From NCBI RefSeq assembly GCF_003058165.1, contig NZ_QBUC01000004.1, forward strand, positions 1 through 64,000: a stretch of DNA of 64,000 nucleotides, read 5' to 3'. Below the pieces are notes generated by a model. That model made no database searches. It was not told the DNA's origin and worked only from the letters and a program-made list of their open reading frames with translations. Positions within the stretch are counted from its first letter, which is position 1. Every line of letters begins with the position of its first letter. This document shows positions 54,300 through 63,662 of the stretch, piece after piece. Made by a program: the position numbers and the translations under genes. The DNA is from Paenisporosarcina sp. OV554. Its GTDB lineage: Bacteria; Bacillota; Bacilli; Bacillales_A; Planococcaceae.

Positions 54300-54475
54300 C
54301 GACCAATAAAAAAACGAGCGGGCATTTACAAAAGTAAATGTCCGCCCGCCGATATATGCAAGTACATTACAGTACGTTACGTTTAATCGTGTGTCGACCT
54401 GTCAACTACTTCTAGTGTCAATCAGGTGAGAAGCGGGCAGCCTCTACTTATACCACAAACTTTGTATTCATTAAC
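54300..54475 (-). promoter_or_regulatory. L20-type leader and attenuator of infC-rpmI-rplT
   Basis: The minus-strand leader ends in a strong terminator (GGCGGGCGGACATTTAC arm pairing with GTAAATGCCCGC, then seven T at about 54308-54314). An upstream AGGCTGCCCGCTTCTC segment (about 54431-54445) can pair with the GCGGGCGG arm as an antiterminator. This is the layout of the L20 leader in Bacillus. Confidence 0.8.
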
Positions 54476-54482
54476 CTTAATA

Positions 54483-54511
54483 ACTTTATCATGTCCATAT
54501 TAAACTGTCAA
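54483..54511 (-). promoter_or_regulatory. Sigma-A promoter of infC operon
   Basis: TTGACA, a 17-base spacer and TAAAGT on the minus strand, just after the thrS stop. Confidence 0.75.
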
Positions 54512-54517
54512 CCACTA

Positions 54518-56440
54518 TTAGTTAATTTCTTGTTGAATGCGTGATAGGAATTCGTCAAATGAAATACTTTCAGAGTTTTGTTCTCCGTATTTACGAACGT
54601 TGACAAAACCACTTTCCATTTCTTTGTCGCCGATTACAAGCATGTACGGGATTTTTTGCATTTGGGCTTCTCGAATTTTATACCCCAGTTTTTCTTCTCG
54701 ATCATCCATTTCGATACGCAAACCACCAGCTTGTAGTTTTCCGATGATATCTTTTGCATAATCAAAATGTACTTCGTTTGAAACCGGAATAACCTGAACT
54801 TGAACAGGCGCTAACCACGTTGGGAAAGCTCCTTTGTATTCTTCAATTAGGAAGGCTACAAAACGTTCCATAGTTGATACGACTCCACGATGGATTACGA
54901 CTGGGCGATGTTGTTTTCCATCTTCTCCGATGTACGACAGATCAAATTTTTCAGGCAATAAAAAGTCGAGTTGTACAGTTGATAATGTTTCTTCTTTACC
55001 AATTGCAGTTTTGACCATAACATCCAATTTAGGACCATAGAACGCCGCTTCACCTTCAGCTTCGAAGTAATCTAGACCAAGTTCATCCATTGCTTCTTTA
55101 AGCATACTTTGTGCTTTGTTCCACATATTTTCATCATCATAATACTTTTCTTTATCTTCTGGATCACGATAAGACAAACGGTATGAATACTCATTAATGT
55201 CAAAGTCTTTATAAACATCAATAACTAATTGAACGACACGTTTAAACTCGTCTTTAATTTGATCCGGACGAACGAAAATGTGTGCATCATTTAATGTCAT
55301 CCCACGAACTCGTTGAAGTCCAGATAATGCCCCGGACATTTCATAACGGTGCATTGTACCAAGCTCAGCAATACGCATAGGTAAGTTACGGTATGAATGG
55401 ATGCCATTTTTGAAAATCATCATATGATGCGGGCAGTTCATTGGTCGTAAAACTAGATCTTCATTATCCATACTCATGACCGGGAACATATCGTCTTGGT
55501 AGTGATCCCAGTGACCGCTAGTTTTGTACAATTCCACGCTACCCATTATTGGAGTATAGACATGGTCATAACCAAGTTTCACTTCTTTATCGACGATATA
55601 TCGTTCGATGATACGACGAATTGTTGCGCCTTTTGGTAACCACATTGGAAGGCCTTGCCCAACTTTTTGTGAGTTCATGAATAAATTGAGTTCCTTACCG
55701 ATTTTACGGTGGTCACGTTCCTTTGCTTCTTCAAGCATTTGTAAATGTGCTGCTAGGTCTTCTTTAGTGAAGAATGCAGTTCCGTAAATACGTTGCAACA
55801 TTTTATTGTCGCTGTTCCCGCGCCAGTATGCACCAGCGATACTCAATAATTTAAATTCTTTTAACTTACCTGTCGAAGGCACGTGTACTCCACGGCATAA
55901 GTCGAAAAAGTCACCTTGTTCATAAATAGATACTTGATCATCTTCAGCAATAGCTTCCAATAACTCAACTTTATATTCATCTTCTTTAAACTTATCAAAT
56001 GCTTCAGAACGAGACACATTATGACGAACTATATCTATATTTTCATTAATGATTTTTTTCATTTCTTTTTCAATAACTAACAAATCTTCTTTTGTGATTG
56101 GTTCTGGTGAATCGATGTCGTAGTAGAATCCATTTTCAATAACTGGACCAACCCCTAATTTAACATCTTTAAATATGCGTTTAACAGCTTGGGCTAATAA
56201 ATGAGCTGTACTATGACGTAACACTTCTAATGCTTCGTCTGATCCAGGCATAACAATGGCAATTTCTCCATCTTGTTCAAGTGGAGCTTTTAAGTCGACA
56301 AGTTGGTTATCTAATTTACCAGCCAATGCTTTTTTACGAAGTCCTGGACTAATTGATGCTGCTACGTCTTCAGTTGTTGTGCCTTTTGGAAACTCCTTTA
56401 TCGCACCATCTGGAAACTTCAGTTGAATTGTCTCTGACAT
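54518..56440 (-). CDS. thrS: Threonine-tRNA ligase
   Basis: 640 residues. TGS domain at the N-terminus ([21 protein letters not shown]), the editing domain with [15 protein letters not shown], the class II catalytic core with zinc ligands in [10 protein letters not shown] and [11 protein letters not shown], and the C-terminal anticodon domain. ATG at 56440 follows GGGAG. Expression is controlled by a T-box leader. Confidence 0.97.
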   Translation of the reverse strand: MSETIQLKFPDGAIKEFPKGTTTEDVAASISPGLRKKALAGKLDNQLVDLKAPLEQDGEIAIVMPGSDEALEVLRHSTAHLLAQAVKRIFKDVKLGVGPVIENGFYYDIDSPEPITKEDLLVIEKEMKKIINENIDIVRHNVSRSEAFDKFKEDEYKVELLEAIAEDDQVSIYEQGDFFDLCRGVHVPSTGKLKEFKLLSIAGAYWRGNSDNKMLQRIYGTAFFTKEDLAAHLQMLEEAKERDHRKIGKELNLFMNSQKVGQGLPMWLPKGATIRRIIERYIVDKEVKLGYDHVYTPIMGSVELYKTSGHWDHYQDDMFPVMSMDNEDLVLRPMNCPHHMMIFKNGIHSYRNLPMRIAELGTMHRYEMSGALSGLQRVRGMTLNDAHIFVRPDQIKDEFKRVVQLVIDVYKDFDINEYSYRLSYRDPEDKEKYYDDENMWNKAQSMLKEAMDELGLDYFEAEGEAAFYGPKLDVMVKTAIGKEETLSTVQLDFLLPEKFDLSYIGEDGKQHRPVVIHRGVVSTMERFVAFLIEEYKGAFPTWLAPVQVQVIPVSNEVHFDYAKDIIGKLQAGGLRIEMDDREEKLGYKIREAQMQKIPYMLVIGDKEMESGFVNVRKYGEQNSESISFDEFLSRIQQEIN

Positions 56441-56512
56441 GTTGAACACTCCCTTTTTAGATGTAGTTCAAAAAATATTGAACCCTCAGTTTTACCATTT
56501 ATTAAAAAAATG

Positions 56513-56790
56513 AACACAAAAAACCCCGTCCTATGAAAGGGACGAGGTTTGAGTTCGTGGTTCCACCCTTCTTCCTTCTCTTCAGTCCAGGACTAAAAAG
56601 ATGAAGCTTTGAGCCGGCTAACGGGCCGTTACCGTCAACAGTTACATTAATTCGTTCACTGTTGCTGCTCCGAGGTGGTAAAAAGACTATCGTACTTAAG
56701 AAGCTTCCAGCCATGGCTTCTCTCTCTAAAAAGTCGTACAGACTATCGTTGTCCTCTTCTTGGCATTTCATTATTCTTATGTTGACATTC
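56513..56790 (-). promoter_or_regulatory. T-box leader of thrS
   Basis: The minus strand contains AGGGTGGAACCACG (T-box sequence, about 56556-56570) followed by the terminator CCTCGTCCCTTT...AGGACGGGG with six T. The gene following is thrS, so tRNA-Thr is the expected effector. It fills the gap between the iron-transport ATPase gene and thrS. Confidence 0.92.
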
Positions 56791-56828
56791 TACTCTTGCA
56801 TGAAATTAAATGCAACAGAAAATTGAAA

Positions 56829-57572
56829 TTAAACAGACATTAATTCACGTTCTTCGATCATAGGTGTTACTTGTGGGACCGGATGTGGATGAATACCAAT
56901 CAAGTCACAAGGTCGTCCGATTAAGTCAATGCACCCATCCTTCAATTTAACAATACGATCGGCTAAAGCATGAGCATCATTTTCATCATGGGTAACGAAG
57001 ATAGAAGTAATGTTTGCTTTCTTCAGGATTTCACGTAAGTCTTTGCGGATTTTCACTTGTAGTTCGGCATCCAGATTACTGAAAGGTTCATCAAGTAAAA
57101 TTAAATGTGGATTCGGCGCAATTGCACGTGCTATAGCGACACGTTGCTGTTGACCACCACTTAGCTGGTGGGGATAGCGTTTTTCATAATCTTGAAGTTC
57201 AACTAATTCCAAAACTTCTTGGAGTCGTTTTTTCTTGTCTGATTTTTTCAATTGAAATAACCCAAACAGAATATTTTCTCCAACCGTCATGTGTGGAAAT
57301 AATGCATAGTCCTGAAATACCATGCCAATTCCTCGTTTTTCTGGTTGTAAAAATGTATTGCCATCAAATAACACTTCATCTTGTATCGTTAAGGAACCTT
57401 CTGTTGGTTTTTCAAGCCCAGCAAGAAGGCGTAAAATTGTACTTTTCCCGCTACCACTTCTGCCTAATATTGAAATCACTTCCCCTTTTTCAATATTCAT
57501 TGAAAACTGGTCAAGTGCTGGTTTTCCTGTATTTGGATATGAGAAACAAACATTTTGAATGGAAATAAACAT
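56829..57572 (-). CDS. Iron(III) ABC transporter ATP-binding protein (FbpC-like)
   Basis: 247-residue ATPase. Walker A GRSGSGKSTILRLLAG, Q-loop GMVFQDYALFPHMTVGEN, signature LSGGQQQRVAIARA, Walker B LILLDEPFSNLD and H-loop FVTHD are complete. It is shorter than classical FbpC (about 350) because the C-terminal regulatory domain is almost absent. ATG at 57572 overlaps the permease stop (TGACATG), with AGGAG upstream. Third gene of the iron operon. Confidence 0.88.
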   Translation of the reverse strand: MFISIQNVCFSYPNTGKPALDQFSMNIEKGEVISILGRSGSGKSTILRLLAGLEKPTEGSLTIQDEVLFDGNTFLQPEKRGIGMVFQDYALFPHMTVGENILFGLFQLKKSDKKKRLQEVLELVELQDYEKRYPHQLSGGQQQRVAIARAIAPNPHLILLDEPFSNLDAELQVKIRKDLREILKKANITSIFVTHDENDAHALADRIVKLKDGCIDLIGRPCDLIGIHPHPVPQVTPMIEERELMSV

Positions 57573-57573
57573 G

Positions 57574-59205
57574 TCAATCCGGCTCCTTTTCAAGAAACTT
57601 ATAGAAAACAACAATGGCAAGGGCACTAATACCGACAATTAATAACGAAGCTTGTGAAGCTTCCATAATTTTTTCATCACTTGCATATTGGAATGCTTTT
57701 GTAGAAAGAGTATCAAAATTAAACGGACGTAATATTAATGTTAACGGTATTTCTTTTAAGATATCAATGAAGACTAATATAAATCCGCTAATAATGGCAC
57801 CTTTTAACATCGGAACATCAACTTTGAAAAATGTTTTCGTCACGCCTACACCTAAAAGTCTTGAAGCGTCACGGAAGTCAGTTCCTATTTTATCGTATCC
57901 AGATTCAATGGAATTATAACCTATCGCAAAGAATCTTATTATGTATGCAGAAATTAACATAATTAAACTTACACTTAATACCAGTGTTGTTGTAATACCT
58001 ATCATTTGATACAAGGGTACTAAAAAGCGATCCAATGCGATGAATGCAGTGACAACGGCCACAGCTATTACCGCTCCTGGTATAGAATAACCAAGTATTG
58101 AAAGCTTGGGCAATAATTTCGCCACTTTCCCTTGTACCAAACGACTAAAGTTACCAACGATTAACGCGAAAATGATTATTGCTGTTGCACTTATTCCAGC
58201 AACTAAAACTGAATTTTTCACATAGGTTAAAAATTCATCCATCGGAATTGTTCCAAACGTTAAAATCATCCAATCAATCAATTGAGCGATTGGAATAAAG
58301 AAACCTAAGCTCAAAATCATCAATCCATAAGTAGTTACGAGTCCTGCTTTCCATCCTTTTAGCTGAATAAGTGGTAGAGGTCGCACTTTTGTTGTGGAGT
58401 AGCTGTATTGACGTCTTCCACGTAATACTTTTTCAATAACTAAAATGAAGATGACAAACCCCATTAGGGATGCGGCAAGCTTAATTGATGATTCAATATC
58501 ACCTAGTCCAAACCAAGTTTGAAAAATCGCCGTCGTAAATGTTTGAATGCCGAAATATTTGACGACACCATAATCATTTAAGACTTCAAGCACAACTAAA
58601 CTTGCACCACCAATAATGGATACTCTTGAAATCGGAATAACGACCTGGAAAAATGTACGCCAAGGACCTTTCCCTAACATACGAGCACTTTCAATGAGAG
58701 AAGCTGATTGTTGTGACAAGAAAACACGTGTAATTGTATAAACATACGGATATAAAAACATCGTATAAATAAATATTGCACCAGGCAAATTCATGATATC
58801 AAAATGGGCTGGATTCAGGACCATATCAAATTGATCTCTCAGTGTTGTTTGAATAACACCCGTGTAGTTAACAATTCCATGATATGTATAAGCTCCGATA
58901 AACGGTGGAATTGATAAAGGCAAAATCAATGCCCATTTTAAGAAGCCGCGTAAAGGAAATTGATACTGAGTGATAAGCCACGCTAAACTTAATCCAATAG
59001 AGATTGTTAATATAGCAGTTGCACTAATTAGAATGAGAGACGTTCGTATAAAAGACCCTAGAACAAATTCTTTCATATGTACCCAGTTTTCATTGGATGG
59101 CGAAAAAATTCCCGTAACTATCGTTATGTTCGGCAAAAACAATAGAATCATAATGATTGCAGCTGATACTGTCCACCCATTTACATTTGCCAGTCTTCTT
59201 TGCAC
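57574..59205 (-). CDS. Iron(III) ABC transporter permease (FbpB-like, fused two-domain)
   Basis: 543 residues with about twelve membrane spans arranged as two BPD-type permease halves; each half has an EAA-like loop (ESARMLGKGPWRTFFQVVIPIS near 180 and DASRLLGVGVTKTFFKVDVPML near 455). This double-domain form is typical of FbpB/SfuB. GTG start with AGAGGTG upstream. It follows the binding protein after a 70-bp gap containing a hairpin. Confidence 0.9.
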   Translation of the reverse strand: MQRRLANVNGWTVSAAIIMILLFLPNITIVTGIFSPSNENWVHMKEFVLGSFIRTSLILISATAILTISIGLSLAWLITQYQFPLRGFLKWALILPLSIPPFIGAYTYHGIVNYTGVIQTTLRDQFDMVLNPAHFDIMNLPGAIFIYTMFLYPYVYTITRVFLSQQSASLIESARMLGKGPWRTFFQVVIPISRVSIIGGASLVVLEVLNDYGVVKYFGIQTFTTAIFQTWFGLGDIESSIKLAASLMGFVIFILVIEKVLRGRRQYSYSTTKVRPLPLIQLKGWKAGLVTTYGLMILSLGFFIPIAQLIDWMILTFGTIPMDEFLTYVKNSVLVAGISATAIIIFALIVGNFSRLVQGKVAKLLPKLSILGYSIPGAVIAVAVVTAFIALDRFLVPLYQMIGITTTLVLSVSLIMLISAYIIRFFAIGYNSIESGYDKIGTDFRDASRLLGVGVTKTFFKVDVPMLKGAIISGFILVFIDILKEIPLTLILRPFNFDTLSTKAFQYASDEKIMEASQASLLIVGISALAIVVFYKFLEKEPD

Positions 59206-59236
59206 GTTTCAAACACCTCTTCTAATCCCAAGAAAT

Positions 59237-59264
59237 CCCTTGTCACGAGTACTCGTAACAAGGG
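59237..59264 (-). promoter_or_regulatory. Hairpin between binding-protein and permease genes
   Basis: CCCTTGT-ACGAGT-type arms form a nearly perfect 14-bp stem with few T after it. Such hairpins after binding-protein genes often protect the upstream mRNA and lower expression of the permease. Confidence 0.55.
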
Positions 59265-59276
59265 CATTTATATTAT

Positions 59277-60365
59277 TTATTTCCAACCAACTTCATTAAA
59301 GATTAATATTGATTTTGCATTGTTATCTCCAAGAACAGATAATGAAATATCTTGTTCTTTAAATTCGCCCCATGATTTAAGTAATTCAGTTGCTTCAACT
59401 GATTCATTTACTGGGTACTCATAGTTTGCTTCTGCAAATGTACCTTGAGCTTCTGGAGCTGATAAGAACTCAAGAAGTTTAATTGCATTGTCTTTGTTCT
59501 TAGATGTTTTCACTACTCCAGCACCACTTACGTTCACATGTGTACCAGTTGTGTCTTGGTTCGGGAAGAAAATGCCTAAGCCTTCAGCCACTTTTACTTC
59601 TTCTGGATCTTCAGAATTTAACATTTGACCAAAGTAGTACGTATTCATGATTGCTACGTCACCAACACCCGCGGCAATTGCTTTTGCTTGGTCTCTGTCT
59701 CCACCTTCTGGATCACGTGCAAAGTTTGATACAAGACCTGCAGCCCACTCTTTAGCTTTGTCTTCTCCGTTAATTTCGATGAAAGATGCTAACAAAGATT
59801 GATTATACACGTTTTCAGACCCACGAATCAAGACGCGACCTTTCCACTGGTCTTCTGTTAGTGCTTCATACGTTGATAACTCTTCAGGTTTTACTGTTTC
59901 TTTATTGTAGATAATGACACGAGCACGTTTTGTTAAACCGTACCACATTTGATCTTTATCTTGGAAGTTAGCTGGAACTTGTTCGTCTAATTTGTCACTT
60001 GAGACAGCTTGCAATAACCCGTCATCTTTAGCACGGTATAAACGCCCTGCATCAGCAGTAAGGAATAAATCTGCTTCAGTAGCATCGCCTTCACGTTTAA
60101 TACGTTCAAGTAATTCATCTGCTTCACCTTTAATGACGTTAACTTTAATGCCTGTTTCTTCTTCGAATTTTGCATAAAGCTCATCGTCTACATCATAATG
60201 ACGTGCCGTATATAGGTTTACTTCTTTGCTTTCGTTTGTTTCTGTTGTTTCTTTTGTTTCTTTTGACTCCTTGTTCGATGTGGTCTTATTGGTTGTTGTA
60301 TCGTTGCCACAAGCTGATAAAACAAGTAGGGCAAAAGCTAAAACTAGAAATAATGCCTTTTTCAC
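59277..60365 (-). CDS. Iron(III) ABC transporter substrate-binding lipoprotein (FbpA-like)
   Basis: 362 residues. Signal peptide KKALFLVLAFALLVLSAC with lipobox LSAC, then a Thr/Glu/Lys-rich linker to about residue 50. Mature domain: ARHYDVDDELYAKFEEETGIKV and paired tyrosines in NTYYFGQ that in FbpA ligate Fe3+. GTG at 60365 follows GGGAG; the longer frame to 60467 runs through the operator region. A Fur-like box lies 40 bases upstream. Confidence 0.9.
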   Translation of the reverse strand: MKKALFLVLAFALLVLSACGNDTTTNKTTSNKESKETKETTETNESKEVNLYTARHYDVDDELYAKFEEETGIKVNVIKGEADELLERIKREGDATEADLFLTADAGRLYRAKDDGLLQAVSSDKLDEQVPANFQDKDQMWYGLTKRARVIIYNKETVKPEELSTYEALTEDQWKGRVLIRGSENVYNQSLLASFIEINGEDKAKEWAAGLVSNFARDPEGGDRDQAKAIAAGVGDVAIMNTYYFGQMLNSEDPEEVKVAEGLGIFFPNQDTTGTHVNVSGAGVVKTSKNKDNAIKLLEFLSAPEAQGTFAEANYEYPVNESVEATELLKSWGEFKEQDISLSVLGDNNAKSILIFNEVGWK

Positions 60366-60402
60366 TGGATGTCTCTCCCTTTGATATGTATTAAATCGTA
60401 AC

Positions 60403-60417
60403 TGAAAACGATTCTCA
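60403..60417. promoter_or_regulatory. Fur box of the iron operon
   Basis: TGAGAATCGTTTTCA on the minus strand fits the 7-1-7 pattern TGATAATnATTATCA with three differences. Neighbouring GATTGAGA extends the match. Confidence 0.7.
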
Positions 60418-60596
60418 ATCTCAATTATAAATGTGTTGTCGATATTGTCAATGATTCTTTGTTCCATTGTTTATATTCGTACTATTCGGAATAATTAAAG
60501 TGCATACTATACTTAGTTTCATATTTGAATCTAGTGATGTGAAGAGCTCTTTAAGTTTATTGTTGCTCAATTTGATTTAATCCTATTCAAGATGCA

Positions 60597-60683
60597 TTTA
60601 TTCCCGCTAACAGAGGTTTTGTTCCCGTTCACAACCCTTTATTCCTTTTCAACAGAGTTTTATTCCCTTTCGCCCATTTTCTC
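60597..60683. repeat. 20-21-bp-period intergenic array
   Basis: Four units with core TTATTCCC: TTCC positions at 60601, 60622, 60642 and 60663 (steps 21, 20, 21), with a partial fifth at TCTCCC. It lies between the dnaI terminator hairpin (60688-60726) and the iron operon. Confidence 0.75.
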
Positions 60684-60687
60684 CCAC

Positions 60688-60726
60688 AAAAAAACAACCA
60701 GACTGCAATCGTCTGGTTGTTTTTTA
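60688..60726 (-). terminator. Terminator of dnaI
   Basis: AAAACAACCAGAC and GTCTGGTTGTTTT around TGCAATC; T run both ways. Confidence 0.9.
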
Positions 60727-60735
60727 TGTTACCTC

Positions 60736-61677
60736 TTATCCATCTCTTCTGTTTTTCCCACTTAAACGCATTGGTATGGTTATCGAACGGATTCTTTCCA
60801 TAATACGAGCGGCTTTAACAAGCTCCCGCTCCCCTTTTCCGGAATAAGCTAAGTGTTCTTCTAATCCATCATAATCAAAATTCGAAGTGATAAACGTAGG
60901 TAAATTCTCAGCCATTCGATAATGCAGTACCGTACCCAAAATTTCATCTCGAGTCCAAGTTGATAATGTTTCTGCTCCCAAATCATCAAGCATAAGAACA
61001 GGAGCTTTTTTAACATAATCGACTTTCTCTTGAAGTGATTGATCTTGGATAGCGTGTTTCATCTCGCGTAAAAATTCCGGGACATAAACGAGAACAGTTT
61101 TAATTTTTTGTTCAGCGAGCTCATTAGCTAGCGCACCTAATACATAGGATTTGCCGACTCCAAACTCTCCATAAATATAAAATCCTTTTGAAGGCAATTG
61201 TCCTGTTGTTTTAAGTTCTTCCATAAATGTGCTGGCAGCTGTTCCTAGATTAACTCGAGTATTGTGATCATAAGTAACAGTAGCAAGTCTTGCTTTCAAC
61301 ACATCTTTTGGCATGTGCATACTTGAAATCATTGCAGACACTTCACGACGCTCGTCCTCAACAATTTTTTGTCGACATCTGGCATAGTCAAGATCAATTA
61401 ATCCACGAATAATTGTTAATTGAGGAACATAGCCCTTCATGATGTTTTCGCAGTTAGCTACGTTTTCGCATGTTTCACAATCATGATTTTGTGTTGTATA
61501 CTCATATAATTTCCCGAGACCACGGTCAACCATCCCTTTGTTCACAACTTCTGCATTTTCTGCTAGAAATGCTTGAACTCCACGATTTTCTAGAATCTCT
61601 GATTTCATTTTTTCATATCGCTCTGTAAATGCATCTGCATTAACGACACGCTTTAAAGTATCACTTATTGGTTCCAC
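60736..61677 (-). CDS. dnaI: Primosomal protein DnaI (helicase loader)
   Basis: 313-residue AAA+ loader of the replicative helicase DnaC. The N-terminal zinc-binding region has CETCENVANC; the ATPase shows Walker A YGEFGVGKSYVLG, Walker B VLMLDDLGAE and the sensor ITSNFDYDGLE. It overlaps dnaB by 17 bases, as in the B. subtilis nrdR-dnaB-dnaI cluster. Confidence 0.95.
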   Translation of the reverse strand: MEPISDTLKRVVNADAFTERYEKMKSEILENRGVQAFLAENAEVVNKGMVDRGLGKLYEYTTQNHDCETCENVANCENIMKGYVPQLTIIRGLIDLDYARCRQKIVEDERREVSAMISSMHMPKDVLKARLATVTYDHNTRVNLGTAASTFMEELKTTGQLPSKGFYIYGEFGVGKSYVLGALANELAEQKIKTVLVYVPEFLREMKHAIQDQSLQEKVDYVKKAPVLMLDDLGAETLSTWTRDEILGTVLHYRMAENLPTFITSNFDYDGLEEHLAYSGKGERELVKAARIMERIRSITIPMRLSGKNRRDG

Positions 61678-63058
61678 TAGTTTTCGCCTGCCCCTCTTTT
61701 ACACCGAGTTTCTCAAGCAACTGTTGTTTTTTTGTTTCCCAATCTTCGGTTACTTCATTCTCAACTGATTGTTTAGTTGAGCGAGTTTCTTTCGCTTTGT
61801 AAAACCACTCAGGCACTTTCTCATCACGCACATTTTTGCGTTTGTAAGGTGTTGCTGTCTTCGCTGAATTTTGCCAATCCAGATATTGATCATGTTCTTT
61901 CCTAGATATCTCTATGGCCTGTTCAGCCGTTTGAATGTTTTCACGTTGCCAATGAGCTGCGATTTTGTGCACGTAATTCTTATTTAGTTTCATCTTGGCG
62001 CGAATTAATACGAATTGCAATAACACGTTGACGACTGCAGGTGGAAAACTATATTTAAAAATAAGCTCGTTGGCTAAGTCAACTTCCACTGGCATCGGTT
62101 CTTTACCATTAGATAAGTCACGCAACACTTCTAGAGGTGGTGTATCTTCTAAATATTTTATTAAGGATTGGTCTTTTGATAGCACTAAATTTTGTGTTTC
62201 GACTTTATTTTGTTGAGGTAGCTTTTGAGTAAGTCTAGGTGGCTTTGAAGAAATCGAAAGCTTGTAATAATCAGCTGCTGTTTTTTTCAATCGTTCTTCT
62301 GTAACACGGTTTTGATCATCTATAGCCATCATTAATACTTTTTGCATATCAATAGCATTTAATGAATACAAAAAAGCCACTTTCGCAATTAACTCTTTTA
62401 CCGATAAAGTAAGAACACTTGAAGGAATCATTACCTCAGATAATCCAGATTTTAATAAATCGAAATCAAAATCCATTGAATAAAATGGTAATTTATTCGG
62501 TCGACTTGGTTGTTCCATTTGGTCTGGATCAAACACATGTCCTAGTTTTGTATAATCATGATTACTTTTAAAGACGTCTTGTAAATCTCTTGAGACGTTT
62601 TCAAAGCCGCTTTGTTGAGCTTGTTTTTTCACAAATCTTTCTCTGACACGTATATACGCTTTTTCATGTATTACGCTATATAAGGAAGTTGCCAAAATCG
62701 GCTCGCTGAAAAACGAAGCGGCATCCAGCGGAGCAACTACTTCATATATAAACATGCGTTTGTCATGATCATCTTTTTTCCATGTTTTCATTAAACCAAT
62801 CGCTTCGAGAGCTACACGTGCATCAAATATTTTTTTTAATGACATGTTTAAGACATCCATTAAATAATAATGTGATAATTGTTCCGAAATATGGCTCTCG
62901 GATTCTGCCCACAAAGTGCAGTATAGACTCATAGCATCAGAGCCAATGATTGGTTTGTACAACATTGTGACGAGTTGACGATCTGTATCAGCAAGTGGAT
63001 AAGGCATTTGGATGATGAAGCTATCTACTGGTTGAAGTTCTTTAAATAAAAGTTGCAT
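61661..63058 (-). CDS. dnaB: Replication initiation/membrane attachment protein DnaB
   Basis: 465 residues. Firmicutes DnaB, with an N-terminal winged-helix region (DNVLNMSLKKIFDARVALEAIGL-type) and the C-terminal DnaB/DnaD domain (LPFYSMDFDFDLL to LIKYLEDTPPLEVLRDLSNGKEPM). It acts with DnaD and DnaI in helicase loading at oriC. Middle gene of nrdR-dnaB-dnaI. Confidence 0.94.
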   Translation of the reverse strand: MQLLFKELQPVDSFIIQMPYPLADTDRQLVTMLYKPIIGSDAMSLYCTLWAESESHISEQLSHYYLMDVLNMSLKKIFDARVALEAIGLMKTWKKDDHDKRMFIYEVVAPLDAASFFSEPILATSLYSVIHEKAYIRVRERFVKKQAQQSGFENVSRDLQDVFKSNHDYTKLGHVFDPDQMEQPSRPNKLPFYSMDFDFDLLKSGLSEVMIPSSVLTLSVKELIAKVAFLYSLNAIDMQKVLMMAIDDQNRVTEERLKKTAADYYKLSISSKPPRLTQKLPQQNKVETQNLVLSKDQSLIKYLEDTPPLEVLRDLSNGKEPMPVEVDLANELIFKYSFPPAVVNVLLQFVLIRAKMKLNKNYVHKIAAHWQRENIQTAEQAIEISRKEHDQYLDWQNSAKTATPYKRKNVRDEKVPEWFYKAKETRSTKQSVENEVTEDWETKKQQLLEKLGVKEGQAKTSGTNK

Positions 63059-63076
63059 ACAACATCCTGTTCCTTT

Positions 63077-63544
63077 CTACTTGTTTTCTGGATTTCTCTT
63101 TAATAAGTCTTTTAGTTCGTCAATAAACACATTGATGTCTTTAAATTGACGGTAAACTGACGCAAAACGTACATAAGCCACTTCATCAATTTTCGCTAAC
63201 CGGTCCATGACCATTTCGCCTACATCTTCTGACTTCACTTCTGAGTTTCCTATGCGACGCAACTCTTTTTCAATTGAGAATACGACTCCCTCAAGCATAT
63301 CAAGAGATACAGGACGCTTTTCACATGCACGAATAAGACCACGTATTACTTTCTCATGGCTAAACTCTTCTCGTGATCCATCTTTTTTAACTAGAATTAA
63401 TGGCATTTCTTCTACTTTTTCAAATGTTGTAAAGCGAAATCCACAATCCTCACATTCTCTTCTTCTGCGTATTGCTTTATTGTCGTCAACTGGTCTAGAA
63501 TCCACGACTCGTGTTCCGTTATATTGGCAAGCTGGACATCTCAT
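63077..63544 (-). CDS. nrdR: Transcriptional repressor NrdR
   Basis: 155 residues. N-terminal zinc ribbon with [17 protein letters not shown] and [12 protein letters not shown], then an ATP-cone domain ([29 protein letters not shown]). It represses ribonucleotide reductase genes in response to dATP/ATP. Begins the replication cluster. Confidence 0.97.
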   Translation of the reverse strand: MRCPACQYNGTRVVDSRPVDDNKAIRRRRECEDCGFRFTTFEKVEEMPLILVKKDGSREEFSHEKVIRGLIRACEKRPVSLDMLEGVVFSIEKELRRIGNSEVKSEDVGEMVMDRLAKIDEVAYVRFASVYRQFKDINVFIDELKDLLKRNPENK

Positions 63545-63615
63545 ATTTTAATCTCCTGGGTTAAGGCTTTCGTTAATGTTCTTATTATAACAAATATTAT
63601 TCATAAAAATCGAAA

Positions 63616-63643
63616 AAGCAGAGGAATATCGTCCTCTGCTTAC
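63616..63643 (-). terminator. Terminator of speH
   Basis: AAGCAGAGGA and TCCTCTGCTT with short loop. Confidence 0.75.
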
Positions 63644-63662
63644 TCATTTAACAGTTTATGTG

